A DNA stretch of 64,000 nucleotides from assembly GCA_938743325.2 (NCBI GenBank), contig OW568864.1, positions 930,001 to 994,000 of the forward strand, read 5' to 3'. Origin of the DNA: Pycnococcus provasolii. Its lineage: Eukaryota > Chlorophyta > Pseudoscourfieldiophyceae > Pseudoscourfieldiales > Pycnococcaceae. Position numbers and translations under genes: made by a program. This document shows positions 46,408-56,778 of the stretch, piece after piece (the stretch's first letter is position 1; each line of letters begins with the position of its first letter). Below the pieces are notes generated by a model that saw nothing but the letters and a program-made list of their open reading frames with translations, was not told the origin of the DNA and did no database searches.

Positions 46408-47349
46408 CTACAGTGTCCATCCAAGTGCTGCGAGAGCCGCCTGCGTATCCTGACGTTGCCTCGTCTTCTCCGGATCTTGCTCCTCCTCTTGCTCCTCTCG
46501 CCTCTCCATCTCCTCCTCTCCACCCGCAGACGCCGCCACTGCCCCCGATGTTCTGAGCTGAAATACGAACGTCTTGCACTTGCTCTCCTCCTTCCGCAGC
46601 GCCAGTGTCGCCGCCGTTGACGGTGCGGCGACATTGTTCGCCTTTTGCGCATTTTTCATCAGCGGCTTGGCACCCTTCTCCGTCGTGACGTGCCGATATC
46701 CTGGAAAGACGCTCGAGTCGAAGTCGAGACGTCGCACGAATGCCATGGCGTCCGTCTCCATGCTCGGCACGTCCCACCTATCGTACGGCGGCGCGAGTTT
46801 TATGGTCACGCACACGCGCCCGTTCGTCGCGAGCACGTTCGGCACATCTTCGACGAGGTTTGCGACGAGGCTTTTGTTGAGATGGCTTCTTTGCTTGCCG
46901 GTGTGCGGGAAGTTGAAGACGACCGCGTCGAACGGCCCTGCGTGTTTGGTTGGCAGCTGGTGCCTCGTAACGGCGGCGCGTAACGTTCGCTGCAGCCTTC
47001 TCGCATCCACACCGTGCAAGACCGACCCTCCTCGTTCTCTGACTCTCTGCGCGTTGTGCAGGAACGCCGCGCCGTACTTTTCCTCGGTTGTTTTTGCGGC
47101 GTCGAATGTCGTGGCTGTAACCTGTTCAGCGTTGTTGACGTGCTCAGCAAGTCCCGCGCTGAATGACAGGTCTCCGTCGCCGAGTACGAGAATGCGTTCG
47201 TTTGGTGTGAATCGCAGGCACTTCCCACGGCTTACCGCCGCCGCCGCCGCCGACGCCGCCAAGGCTCCACCTGGCTTAAGTTTCTTGGCGAGCTTTTTGA
47301 TTTGTTTATGTTTCTGCGTCTTCTGACGGACGCGCTCACGACGTCCCAT
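46408..47349 (-). CDS. BMT5-like Rossmann methyltransferase (25S rRNA m3U family, DUF2431)
   Basis: 313 residues from the ATG at 47349; a longer frame upstream reads through promoter repeats and was rejected. A very basic N-terminus (MGRRERVRQKTQKHKQIKKL) suits nucleolar location and RNA binding. The SAM-binding motif NERILVLGDGDLSFSAGLAEH is the DUF2431 signature, followed by VTATTFDAAKTTEEKYG. The catalytic block is FDAVVFNFPHTGKQRS (NFPHxG), with RVCVTIKLAPPYDRWDV downstream. The yeast relative Bmt5 methylates U2634 of 25S rRNA. The role here is most likely rRNA modification; the exact site is unknown. An acidic Glu-rich segment ends the protein. Confidence 0.85.
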   Translation of the reverse strand: MGRRERVRQKTQKHKQIKKLAKKLKPGGALAASAAAAAVSRGKCLRFTPNERILVLGDGDLSFSAGLAEHVNNAEQVTATTFDAAKTTEEKYGAAFLHNAQRVRERGGSVLHGVDARRLQRTLRAAVTRHQLPTKHAGPFDAVVFNFPHTGKQRSHLNKSLVANLVEDVPNVLATNGRVCVTIKLAPPYDRWDVPSMETDAMAFVRRLDFDSSVFPGYRHVTTEKGAKPLMKNAQKANNVAAPSTAATLALRKEESKCKTFVFQLRTSGAVAASAGGEEEMERREEQEEEQDPEKTRQRQDTQAALAALGWTL

Positions 47350-47750
47350 AGCTGAGACTAAGGTGGCCTGCCAGGGTGAGTGGAAATGATAAGCGCCGCC
47401 AATTCCAAATCCAAATCCAATTTCGAAGGTCTCGCTCGGATGAAAGGAGGGAGGGAAACCAACCCCTAAACCTAAACTACCCACTAAGAATTCCAAAAAC
47501 CAACCCCTAAACCTAACCCCTAAATCCCAAAGAACCCCTAAACCCCAACCCCTAAACTCCAACTCAGGCCGGGGAAGAGTGGGGAAGAGTGCAGAACAAA
47601 TGTACGGCTGTGAGCTCCATCTCGGGCCTTATCTTCAGATCATTTCGCTCTTCCTAATCGGGTATCCCCCCTCGTTGTGCGTTTTGTCTGATAGTCGCCA
47701 TCACGCCCACCTTTGCCGCGTCACTCCCTCCTTTCTTTGTGTTTCCTAAA
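47350..47750. promoter_or_regulatory. Divergent gap with cccctaaacc repeats
   Basis: This 401 bp gap holds a telomere-like tract at about 47460-47560 (accaacccctaaacctaaac and variants) and the short ggggaagagt pair near 47572-47590. No gene is seen. Confidence 0.55.
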
Positions 47751-48281
47751 ATGATCGCTGCTGCTTCTACTCGCTGCTGTGTGAAAGCGCTGCCTGCGCG
47801 TGGTGCCCGGGCTCTCCGTGCCCGTGCTCCTCGTGTGTCGCGCACCTCAAGCAGGAGCAGCGTCACGACGCGTGCTCTCGCACCTGAGGCGATGGTTAGC
47901 GTGGGTGCCGCTACCACGGGAGTGCAGGTAAGCTTTTGCGTTTGGTTTCTGCGTTTACGTTTCGTTTTGCGTTAACACGCACGTTTTGGCGTCTGTCTTT
48001 CTTTCTTCAACTTTTGCGGGGCGTTATAATGAACAGAACGGACGAAATATGTCTAGGCTTCATAGAAAAGAAAAACTCACATGACGCAACCAACCTTTTT
48101 TCCCCCCCAACACACAATCAAATAGACGCTCGCGAACATCGCCGAGACGTCGACCGACATGAGTGGATACATCATCCCCCTCGGAATCATCTGGGTTGCG
48201 ATCATCTCACTTTTCCTGCCGATCGTCACGGTCTCGCTCAACCCGATTGACATCGCCAAGAAGCTCGGTCTTGGCGAGTAA
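47751..48281 (+). CDS. Small plastid-type single-span membrane protein, two exons
   Basis: Exon 1 is 47751-47927 and exon 2 is 48126-48281, with a GT-AG intron between; together they code for 110 residues. Residues 1-43 are rich in Arg, Ala, Ser and Cys without acids (RGARALRARAPRVSRTSSRS), a typical plastid leader. The mature part has a short polar stretch (LANIAETSTDMSG) and one transmembrane helix (YIIPLGIIWVAIISLFLPIV). It ends in a short tail, NPIDIAKKLGLGE. The layout is that of nuclear-encoded small thylakoid subunits such as PsbX or PsbW, but I do not recognise which one, if any. The splice sites and the shared frame are seen directly. Confidence 0.65.
47928..48125 (+). other. 198 bp spliceosomal intron (GTAAGC...ATAG)
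   Basis: The donor is cag|gtaagc and the acceptor caaatag|acg, with a T/C-rich stretch about 20-30 bp before the acceptor. Removal joins the two exons in phase 0; without it the frame ends shortly after 47930. Confidence 0.75.
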
Positions 48282-48454
48282 GCGCGCCTTTCCAAGGCAC
48301 GGAGATCAAAACAAGACGATTTGAAGAATGAAGGGTAAACAACGTGTTTGAAGGGGAGGCAGAGAAGGTGTTGTTCCTGTTACTCGTTGACCCATCAAAA
48401 AAAAAAAAATGAATACATACAGTACTTTTGTTATTACATCCGAGCGCGTCGTTT

Positions 48455-49414
48455 TTACGACCACCTCGGCTCCTCCTCGTCCTCTCTACCCCACTCATCT
48501 GGCCACCACGACGGACGCGTCACGCGAAGCTCGCACAAACCAACCGCTGACTCCACATCTTGATCTTTATCGAACGGTTCAAGATTCGTGCCATCCGCGA
48601 CGGACTTCAGGCGCACGAGGGCGAGACCGCGCTTCGCCTCCGCGTCGTATGCAAATATCTCGCCATCAGAGCGGCTGCGTCGTGTGCTCTGTACGGCTTC
48701 ACCCGCACGGCGCAGCGTCGTACCAACGGCCAGAGGCAAACCTTTTTCGCCCAGCAGCTCAAAGGGCATGATGCGCTTACGCACGACGCCGCGGAAGTGT
48801 GTGCGAGCAGTGAGCTCCTGGCCTATGTAGCACCCCTTCGTGAACGAGACGCCGTTTAAGCCGGCAACGTTCATCTCAAGCGGCAGAGAAGTGCCGTACT
48901 GCATTTCCTCGCCACCCTCCGCAACGCCTAGTTCCCAGCGACGAAGCATGTATTGCCTTGCCATCACGTCGTTACTGTGATCATCCGCACTCACGATACT
49001 GCTGTTTTGCACGATGCCTCGCCTGCCAAGCTCTGGTATGCGTCGAGGGTCATCTGGCAGGTCACCGCTGACATCCTCGTCGCCACCCTCTGGGAGCCTT
49101 GCGACGACGCTCACGTCATCGGAGGCGTCTTCGATGGTAAGCTTCATGCGCAGTCGTCTGCGCGTCCACTCCTTCAGTAGAGAGTCGGCGTGCGTCCTGT
49201 CGCAGTCGACAAAGACGGAATTGTCGGAAGTTGCGTGCACGAAGATGTCGTGCGCCAGCCGTCCTCGTGCGTCGAGAACGGCGGAGTACACAGGCTTCGC
49301 ACCAGCCAGTGCAAGTGGCGCAACGTCCTGCGCGAGGAGTCCGTTGAGGAAGCGCAGCGTGTCCGCGCCCGCCACGGAGAGCACGGCGCGCGAGCGGGTG
49401 AGCAGAGCTGTCAT
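48455..49414 (-). CDS. IBA57: IBA57-type tetrahydrofolate-binding Fe-S cluster assembly protein
   Basis: 319 residues from an ATG. The opening RAVLSVAGADTLRFLNGLLAQDV, the GRLAHDIFVHATSDNSVFVDCD strand pair and the hallmark FTKGCYIGQELTART (KGCYxGQE) define the YgfZ/IBA57 branch of the GcvT-like fold. It helps build 4Fe-4S clusters in mitochondria (or plastids) for aconitase and radical-SAM enzymes. No long presequence is visible, though the first 15 residues are basic (TRSRAVL). The acidic insertion near 105-130 (EGGDEDVSGDLPDD) is unusual in the family. Length fits (about 320-360). Convergent with the small intron-bearing gene. Confidence 0.9.
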   Translation of the reverse strand: MTALLTRSRAVLSVAGADTLRFLNGLLAQDVAPLALAGAKPVYSAVLDARGRLAHDIFVHATSDNSVFVDCDRTHADSLLKEWTRRRLRMKLTIEDASDDVSVVARLPEGGDEDVSGDLPDDPRRIPELGRRGIVQNSSIVSADDHSNDVMARQYMLRRWELGVAEGGEEMQYGTSLPLEMNVAGLNGVSFTKGCYIGQELTARTHFRGVVRKRIMPFELLGEKGLPLAVGTTLRRAGEAVQSTRRSRSDGEIFAYDAEAKRGLALVRLKSVADGTNLEPFDKDQDVESAVGLCELRVTRPSWWPDEWGREDEEEPRWS

Positions 49415-49642
49415 GCCGGGAGAAAAATGTATGGCGACGCCCGCCGTTTGGGGGTTGGGTTTATTTTTTTCCCCCTAAACCCCGACACCTAACCCCGACT
49501 GCCGGATGGGATGGATAGCTGTCAGTTTTTTTTCGCCTTGTCATCGTCCTGGTTTTCGTTCACACCTTGTTTCATTCAGTTCTTCAATTTGAGGTTACAC
49601 AAGAGCCGACCGGCTGCAATAGAAAGAAATATTTGCACTACG

Positions 49643-51406
49643 TCACGCACGCCACTGCTCCACAGTTGCGCGGAGACCTGCAAGGTACGCACGAAGCGTC
49701 AGCGCCGCCGGGGAGGTGCCGCCAAGCATCCCCTCCGCATCACGCCATGCTTGCGACACAGCTGCGGCGGGGAGCTTGCACATGCGGCGACCGCTCGTGG
49801 GCGGCAGACGAGTCGCCACCGTGTACAGCGCAGCCGCGACGAGTTCCGCGCAGCTGAGGCGCAGGTGTGGCAGTTGCGCGGGCGTCGCCGAAGCCAGCGC
49901 ATCCTTCGCGCGACGCGCGGTGGCAATGTCGACGTAGTGCAAATATTTCCCATCACAACCATCATCGGGAATGACGATGCCCGTGCGCACGAGCTCGGCA
50001 AGAGCCGCGTGCAGCAGGCGGTAGCGCGCACGCGCATTTGGCGGAGGAATCGCGAGCGTGAGGTCAACGCGGTCGAGAAACGCCGCGTCGATCGCATCGG
50101 GCAGGTTGGAGGTGCATAGCATCGTCACGTTCGTTCGCCTGCGCAGCGCATCCAGGCACGTGAGCAGCGCATTCACCGCGCGCACTGCATCAGCCGGTTC
50201 CCCGCCGCTTCCTCCAGAGGCGCGCGAGCGGTCTGCCGCGACACTCTCCACCTCATCGATCAGCACATATAGATGCCCGCCGCCGTCTTCAGCGAGCTCG
50301 TCTGCAAGCTCCGTGATTCGCGCGAAGAGTTTTCCGACGAGCTTTCCTGACTCTGAAAACCATCGGCTGTACAGGCGGTGTGCGTCAACCTCCACGAGCA
50401 CGTTGCGTCCCTCGCCAGCTCCGCCTGCAAACTGGCTTCGACATGCAAGCTTGTGGGCAAGTGCTCGGCACAGCGTCGTCTTTCCCGTTCCCGGCGGGCC
50501 GTGCACGAGCACACTGCGACCACCTGCGACGACGTGGTCGCGCACGCCTGCACGTCCTAGCAGCTTTGCGACGCGCGCCTGCGCCAGCAGCGACTCCTTG
50601 ACACCCGCTCTGAGCTCGAGCGCGTCCCAAGTGCCGTCGAGGAGGCGATTAGGCAGCGCCCACTCTCGGTACGACGGCGCGTTCTCCTCGGGGTCGTTGC
50701 CCGACGCGGACGCAGTCCCATCGCGTGCAAAGTCCGTCATAGGTTCGTCCTCAGCACACTGGTACACGTACACTCTGTAGTGCACCTGCCAGAAGAGCAG
50801 AGTTTCGGAGGTCACTGTGCTGTAAGCGGCGCCGGGCGCCTTGGTTTCGAGCGCGTCGAGGGACGCGAGGTTCGAGGGTGCGTTTTCGTCGTTCTCCACG
50901 TGTGCGTTTTTCTTGCTGCGGCTTCCGTCTTCTTCGTTGTCGTCGCCGGCGTCGACGTACTCGAGGTCCGCGCCGCTGAGTAGAATCGCTTCTACGTGCG
51001 CTTCAAGGAACGGCTCTCCGAAAGCGCCGTTGAGGAACCGCACGGGTCCAGCGTGCGTGTGTATGGAAACACGTTCCAGCCATCGTCGCACGCTGCTTTC
51101 TACTTCTGGTGGGTTAGCAGCACTCGTGGGTAGGAGTCGCACTTCGACGTCGACGCACACCTTGGAGTTTTTATTATTTGCTGCATCATCTGTGCATGCC
51201 TTGCCCCGAGGAACTCCACATATGTTCGCGTACTCTACTACGATCGATTCCGAGACAAACGAGGCAGCACCAGACGACGCAGCATGAGCACCAAAAGACG
51301 CCGCAGCAGGAGCACCAGACGCAGAAGCAGACATGAATGCTGGTTGATTCCGAGCAGACGCAGGTGCAGTTCCCAAGGTGTGTCCATGGGGCATGGACGT
51401 GTCCAT
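49643..51406 (-). CDS. PCH2: PCH2/TRIP13 AAA+ ATPase
   Basis: 587 residues from the ATG at 51406; the open frame above it lacks an ATG. An N-terminal adaptor-like domain precedes one AAA+ module. That module has VLVHGPPGTGKTTLCRALAH (Walker A), EVDAHRLYSRWFSESGKLVG (a block specific to PCH2/TRIP13), HLYVLIDEVESVAADR (Walker B), TMLCTSNLPDAIDAAFLDRV (sensor 1 and Arg finger) and LRLSCAELVAAALY in the lid. PCH2 remodels HORMA proteins such as HORMAD and MAD2, acting in the meiotic checkpoint and spindle checkpoint. The usual length is 430-470, so the N-terminus here is extended with Ser, Ala and acidic insertions. Its presence points to a retained meiotic or checkpoint machinery. Confidence 0.9.
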   Translation of the reverse strand: MDTSMPHGHTLGTAPASARNQPAFMSASASGAPAAASFGAHAASSGAASFVSESIVVEYANICGVPRGKACTDDAANNKNSKVCVDVEVRLLPTSAANPPEVESSVRRWLERVSIHTHAGPVRFLNGAFGEPFLEAHVEAILLSGADLEYVDAGDDNEEDGSRSKKNAHVENDENAPSNLASLDALETKAPGAAYSTVTSETLLFWQVHYRVYVYQCAEDEPMTDFARDGTASASGNDPEENAPSYREWALPNRLLDGTWDALELRAGVKESLLAQARVAKLLGRAGVRDHVVAGGRSVLVHGPPGTGKTTLCRALAHKLACRSQFAGGAGEGRNVLVEVDAHRLYSRWFSESGKLVGKLFARITELADELAEDGGGHLYVLIDEVESVAADRSRASGGSGGEPADAVRAVNALLTCLDALRRRTNVTMLCTSNLPDAIDAAFLDRVDLTLAIPPPNARARYRLLHAALAELVRTGIVIPDDGCDGKYLHYVDIATARRAKDALASATPAQLPHLRLSCAELVAAALYTVATRLPPTSGRRMCKLPAAAVSQAWRDAEGMLGGTSPAALTLRAYLAGLRATVEQWRA

Positions 51407-51537
51407 GATTGAGCGACTGACAGCTCTTTTAAAGGTTGTTGACGGAATGATTCGAGTTCGAGGGGGTTTGAATGATTTTAGGCGAACGCGGGAGAGGTGG
51501 TTTGACAAAGCAGGCCCAAAGCCGTGGAAGTTGAAGT

Positions 51538-51602
51538 TTAGTTTAGGGGTTGGAGCCCTCGTACGGGTTCGGGTTTTACGGGTTAGGGTTAGGTGTTAGG
51601 GT
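51538..51602 (+). repeat. Telomere-like tract upstream of RPA2
   Basis: The stretch ttaggggttgg ... cgggttagggttaggtgttaggg lies 87-150 bp before the RPA2 ATG, between it and the divergent PCH2 gene. Confidence 0.75.
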
Positions 51603-51688
51603 TCCCCTGCCGCCGCCGCCAGGTTCAGTCAGGTTCCGGTGAGAGTGGTGTCACACGGAATCCTTTTGGAATTCCGCGGAGAAGTGAA

Positions 51689-54600
51689 ATGTCGGCGCCG
51701 CCTTGTCCCCCGCCTCCCCCCCCTGCCGGTCCTAACGCGGACCTGGCGTTCATCGTGGACGCGCACGTCGCGTCCTTCGACTACTTCGTGCTCCGAGGAA
51801 TGCAAGCCGCTCTGTCAGCCATCGCACCCGTCGAAGTCACGCTCGCTCAGACGCAGTTCAAGCGAACGCGCCACTCGTTCTCGCTCTGCAAGCCGGTACT
51901 CGAAGCCCCACGCGACCTCGGGAGGGCCGACCGAGCGCGAAAAATCTCCAGGGATGCCGAGCCGTGCCTCCCGTCAGACTGCAGACAGTCCAGTACCACG
52001 TACCGAGGCAATCTCATGGCGACGCTCTTGCACGTCGTGACGGAAGAGGTGGCGGACGGGGAAGGCGCGCCGTGGCAAGAAGCAAGCACATCAACGAAGA
52101 CTATTAAAGCGAAACTTGGCATGATGCCCGTCATGGTGCAAAGTGCAGCTTGCCACCTGAGAGGCGTGCCGCAGCGACTCAGCGGTAAGGAGTTACTTCG
52201 CAGCACCAGTCAACCAAACGGCAGCAACAAAAAGCTCAGGGACCTTCCAGCATGCGGCGAGGAGAACAACGAAATGGGCGGTTACTTCATACTGAACGGA
52301 ATCGAACGCATCGTTCGACTGCTCATCCTAAACCGAAGGCACTACGTCATGGCGCTTCGACGCTCGGCGTACCGCAAGCGTGGCCCGTCGTACACCGACA
52401 TGGCAACGATGATTCGGTGCGTGCGTCCAGACCAGTCCGGCGTGACCGTTCGCCTTCACTACCTATCCGACGGTCGCGCGATGTTCGGATTCTCCATCCG
52501 ACGCCGCGAGTACTTCGTGCCGCTCGGAGTCATGCTCAAGGCGCTGCTCGCGTGCGACTACGGCGATGCTCGCCTCAACGTGGGCGTCAGCGACCGAGAG
52601 CTCTTCGACAGCCTCGTCGGGAGCTGCTTCGCGGAAAGTGCTGGAGACGCAGCGTTCGTCGCGGAGAGGGCTGAGGCGGCTCTGCGCGACTGCGCAGATC
52701 GCGGGCTTCGCGCGCCGCTCGACTGCCTTCGGTACCTTGGCAGGCACTTCCTTCCCGTGCTTGCAACCGACGACAACAACGAAATTGCGAACGTCGACCG
52801 CAACGAGGAATTAGCCATGCACCGCGCGCAGCCGGCGACGCTGCACGAACAGGCATCCCTCGAGCAGACGGCGGGGCTTGCATTGCTGAAGAAATATGTG
52901 TTCGTGCACCTGAATCGCGGGGAGGACAAGTACCAACTGCTCGTGCACATGGCGCAAAAACTCTTCGCGCTCGCTAGCGGCACCTGCAAAGAGGACAATG
53001 CAGACGCACTGTGCCACCACGAGGTGCTAATGCCTGGGCACCTCTTGACCATTTTCTACAAGGAGCGCTGCGCGGAGTGGCTGGGCGCCTGGAAGCGGCA
53101 CGTGGAATCGCAGCTCAAGCCGAAGCAGCAGAGCGCGGCTGCCGGTGGGCAGTCACGTGAAAAACGAGTGACGCAGAATAAGCTCGACCTCAATGATGAG
53201 TCCAGCATAAGAAGGGCGATGGGTTATATGAAGGATATTGGGCGTGCCTTTGACTACTTCCTTGCCACGGGAAACCTCGTCTCCACCAGTGGGCTCGACC
53301 TTCCGCAGGCCACGGGATACACTGTCGTTGCCGACAAGCTCAACTACCTGAGATTCATGAGCCACTTCCGCAGCGTGCACCGCGGGGCTTACTTCGCCGA
53401 GCTGCGTACCACAACCGTGCGAAAGCTCCTCCCGGAGAGTTGGGGATTCCTCTGTCCAGTTCATACGCCCGACGGCTCCCCGTGCGGCCTGCTGCTTCAC
53501 CTGACACGCGCGTGCTATCTCGTATGCGACGGTGGTAAGCCAAGCGCTTTGCAACGAATGCAGTTTCAACAGAATGGTAAGACGAGGAGTGCTATGCAAC
53601 TCGGTAGCGACGCTGGCGGCGACGACGACGAGATGGCTGGACCATTTGGTCCAAATTTGGCGGACAATGCGAAGGAAAATATCTGGGGAAATCTGATGCG
53701 AGTTCTGTATGAGTGTGGCATGTCGCCGATCGAGTCAAGCCAGCGAGGGACGCTCTCCATGATGGCAAGCGCCGCACAGCACCTCCGTGTGGTTGTCGAT
53801 GGCCGCGTGGTCGGGACCATTCCCGCGGGTGAAGTGGCAATGCGATGCGAAGCTACCCTCCGTGCTCTCAAGGCAGCGGCGTATGCGTTTGAGGTTTTCC
53901 AGGAACTCTGGGCGCCGAAAGTTTCCGCTGACGGTGCCAGCGACGACGAGGGCATGGACGATGCAGAGGCTGAACGTGAACGTCGACAACAGGAGTACAC
54001 CGCGCAAATTTCGGATTTCGTCTCCTCCTCAAAGAAGTACCGCCGCGGCGCGCAGTCGATCCACGCGAATCGCTTCCAGGCGGCTCTGGCGGCTCTTCCC
54101 TCGTGGGCCGTGACTGATCAAGGAGGCTCGCTCGGCATGAGACATACTCACATAGTGCCTTCCCACATGGAGGTGGTGCATCTTGGTGTTCAGCGCGGCG
54201 ATCCGTATCCAACTCTCGCGCTATTCACCGAAGATGCGCGCTTTGTTCGCCCCGTACTTCAAGTGCCAGCGAGCTATGCGTCGTCAGGGAGCTGTCCACC
54301 ACCGGAGCACTTGCCGGTCGAGCTAGTGGGCAGTCTCGAGAGCACACACTTGACAATCGCATGCCCGCACGCGACGGGCGCGAGCGACGCGGGAGGTGTG
54401 GACGTAAATCGAGCAGTTGCAGGCAACGCGTGCGCTGCCAAGGTGCAACGCTGGCTGCCCGAGCGTGGCTCAACGCATCGCGAAATTGATGCGATGAGCC
54501 CGCTCTCGTTTATCGCAAGTCTCACGCCGTGGTCCGATCGAAACCAAAGTCCGCGAAACATGTACCAGTGCCAAATGGCCAAGCAGACAATGGGCTATCC

Positions 54601-56213
54601 GTGCGACACGCTGCGATATCGCAACGACACGAAAATGTACAAAATTCATTACCCTCAAACTCCCGTGTGCCGCAACGAGTCGCCCTACAAGCAGATGTCA
54701 GTGGACGAGTATCCTCTCGGATTCAATGCAGTGGTTGCGGTGATCAGCTACACGGGATTCGACATGGAAGACGCGATGATCCTGAACAAGGGATCAGTTG
54801 ATCGTGGGCTGGCACACGGCACGCTTCACAAGTCCGAGGTGGTGGATCTGGGCTTGGTGAAAGACACGATGCGCAGTCGTCGTGGAACAAGCACGTTTGG
54901 TACCGGCACACACACGACGGCTGCTTCCAGCCGAGCGCTTGACCTCCAGGCTGCAAAGCAGAAGCGAGAGCGTCGCGGGCGCGCCGTCGACGCGAGCGAC
55001 GGTCTTCCGAGTCCAGGAACGATGCTTCACGGCGGCGAGAGCTTGTACTGCGAGGAGTACCGGGCCACTGGTGCCGCGCCGACGGCGCACGCCGTGAAGG
55101 GTGCAGATCCGTGCGTAATTGACAGCGTGGCGCTCATAGGCTCAGAGCAGGACGGCGCCTTCGGGCCGCGTCGCGCATCTATCAGAATGCGCTACGACCG
55201 CAATCCTGTGATTGGCGACAAGTTCAGCAGGTAAGCCTACCTCTAATCATTTCGTGGCGGATAAACAACAATCACTAACAACCTAACACACTAAACAAAA
55301 CAGCCGGCACGGGCAGAAGGGGACTCTAAGTAAGCAGTGGCCGGAAGAGGATATGCCATTCAGCGAGTCGACTGGCATGCGCCCCGACCTCATCATCAAC
55401 CCGCATGCGTTTCCTAGCCGCATGACGATTGGCATGCTCATCGAGTCTATGGCGGGCAAGGCTGGTGCTATGGACGGAAAGTTTTACGACTCCACTCCAT
55501 TTGCCGCCTGCGACGTCGCTGATGGTATCAGGCAAAGCGATGAGGAGGGGGAGGATGCGCTGTCGTACCGCGACCCGGCGGACATTGCGGCTGACAAGCT
55601 CGCGAGCCTCGGCTTCGCACGAGGTGGCAAGGAGACCTTCATCAGCGGCCACAACGGCGCGGTGCTGGAGGCTGACATTTTCGTGGGAATCGTGTACTAC
55701 CAGCGACTAAGGCACATGGTCTCCGATAAGTACCAGGTGCGTTCCGTGGGTGCCGTGAACCCGCTGACCCGCCAGCCAATTAAGGGACGCAAGGTTGGCG
55801 GTGGAATCCGCTTCGGCGAGATGGAGCGCGACGCGCTGCTAAGCCATGGCTGCGCGTACCTGCTGCACGATCGGCTGCACACGTCATCGGACTACCACGT
55901 GGCGGAGGTGTGCTCGCTGTGCGGTGGCTTGCTCGGGACGCACGCCGTGCGACCTACTTCCGTCGCCGGCGCCGCGGCGGCGGGGGCGGCGCTTGGAGGT
56001 GCGGCTTCTGTCGCCTCGCTCGTCGTTGCCTCGGCTGACGCGGCGGCGGGACAGAGGGCGTTGACTTGCCGCACCTGCTCGACAGGGCGTGGTGTCGTGC
56101 GCGTCGCGATGCCATATGTGTTCCGATACCTCGCGGCGGAGCTCGCGGCGATGAACATCAAACTGACCCTTGTCGTCGGAGGCAACGGTGATGGCGACGA
56201 CGACGATGAATGA
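51689..56213 (+). CDS. RPA2: RNA polymerase I second-largest subunit (RPA2/RPA135), two exons
   Basis: Exon 1 is 51689-55230 and exon 2 is 55304-56213, giving 1483 residues; family members are usually about 1130-1200. The GTG-started upstream extension was rejected. Landmarks: NEMGGYFILNGIERIVRLLI (RPA2-type protrusion), FRSVHRGAYFAELRTTTVRK and ESWGFLCPVHTPDGSPCGLL (fork and hybrid region). The active-site block spans the intron, GDKFSS|RHGQKGTLS, followed by DLIINPHAFPSRMTIGMLIE. The C-terminal zinc ribbon is CSLCGGLLG ... CRTCSTG and leads to AMPYVFRYLAAELAAMNI. It forms the catalytic core with RPA1 and transcribes rRNA genes in the nucleolus. Acidic and charged insertions (near 750-780 and 1075-1150) account for part of the extra length. 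Confidence 0.92.
55231..55303 (+). other. 73 bp spliceosomal intron in RPA2
   Basis: The donor is cag|gtaagc and the acceptor aaaacag|ccg. Splicing restores the strongly conserved GDKxxSRHGQKG motif of RNA polymerase second subunits, which confirms both sites. An A/C-rich ctaacaacctaacacactaa stretch may hold the branch point. Confidence 0.9.
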
Positions 56214-56245
56214 CGAATGACGAATGACGAATGACGAATGATGAG
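56211..56245 (+). repeat. (tgacgaa)n repeat over the RPA2 stop codon
   Basis: Five copies of a 7 bp tgacgaa/tgatgaa unit begin at the stop codon. Since the period is seven and the unit holds tga, every reading frame is stopped within 21 bp, a fail-safe against read-through. Confidence 0.7.
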
Positions 56246-56400
56246 ACAAAAAAAGCGCTTTGAGTGTTTTGTTGTAGCTTCCGTAGAATATATATATCAA
56301 ATCTTCCTGCACGTTTAATTTTTACTTGTTTGTTTTGTAGTTGAATTTCACACCGCATTACCGTAAAAAAGAAATGCGATCATAGATTGAAGTTTATTCA

Positions 56401-56778
56401 TCACGCTGCACCACTTCCCCCACCCCCCATCGTGGGCGCTGGATTGGGTGTGTTCGGCTGCCTCGCCTTATCACTCTGCACCTTCATATCCCACACCGTC
56501 TTGTCAGGTTTGTTCTTGGTATGCTCGGGATTGTCGTAGAATCCAACCGTCTTGTTAAAGCTCTTCGAGCGTGCGCCATGCAATCCCTTTCCCTTATCCC
56601 ACAGGTCGGTCTTGCTCTTCATCTTCTTCGAAGGCGCCTTCTTGGGGATGCCCGCAGCATCTGCGGTGGAGGATTGCTGTTGCTGCTGCTGCTGCTGCAC
56701 ATAATACGCACCCATCACAGCTGCGCCGCCGATCGCCAGCATGGGCACCAAGTACGACGTCTTCGATGACGCTGCCAT
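56401..56778 (-). CDS. Small single-span membrane protein, Lys/Gln-rich, unknown
   Basis: 125 residues from the ATG at 56778. One N-terminal membrane helix (YLVPMLAIGGAAVMGAYYV, about 9-27) is followed at once by a run of eight Gln. A basic hydrophilic stretch follows (PKKAPSKKMKSKTDLWDKGK and FNKTVGFYDNPEHTKNKPDK). The Pro/Gly-rich end has no known motif. A short anchor with a basic, probably disordered tail is common in proteins of the ER or mitochondrial outer or inner membrane, but no homologue is recognised. Convergent with RPA2. Confidence 0.55.
   Translation of the reverse strand: MAASSKTSYLVPMLAIGGAAVMGAYYVQQQQQQQQSSTADAAGIPKKAPSKKMKSKTDLWDKGKGLHGARSKSFNKTVGFYDNPEHTKNKPDKTVWDMKVQSDKARQPNTPNPAPTMGGGGSGAA

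Noticed and set aside
47350-47562. N-terminal extension of the BMT5-like protein
   Set aside because: It translates telomere-like promoter repeats into Gly/Phe/Leu-rich sequence, whereas MGRRERVRQK at 47349 is a normal basic start.
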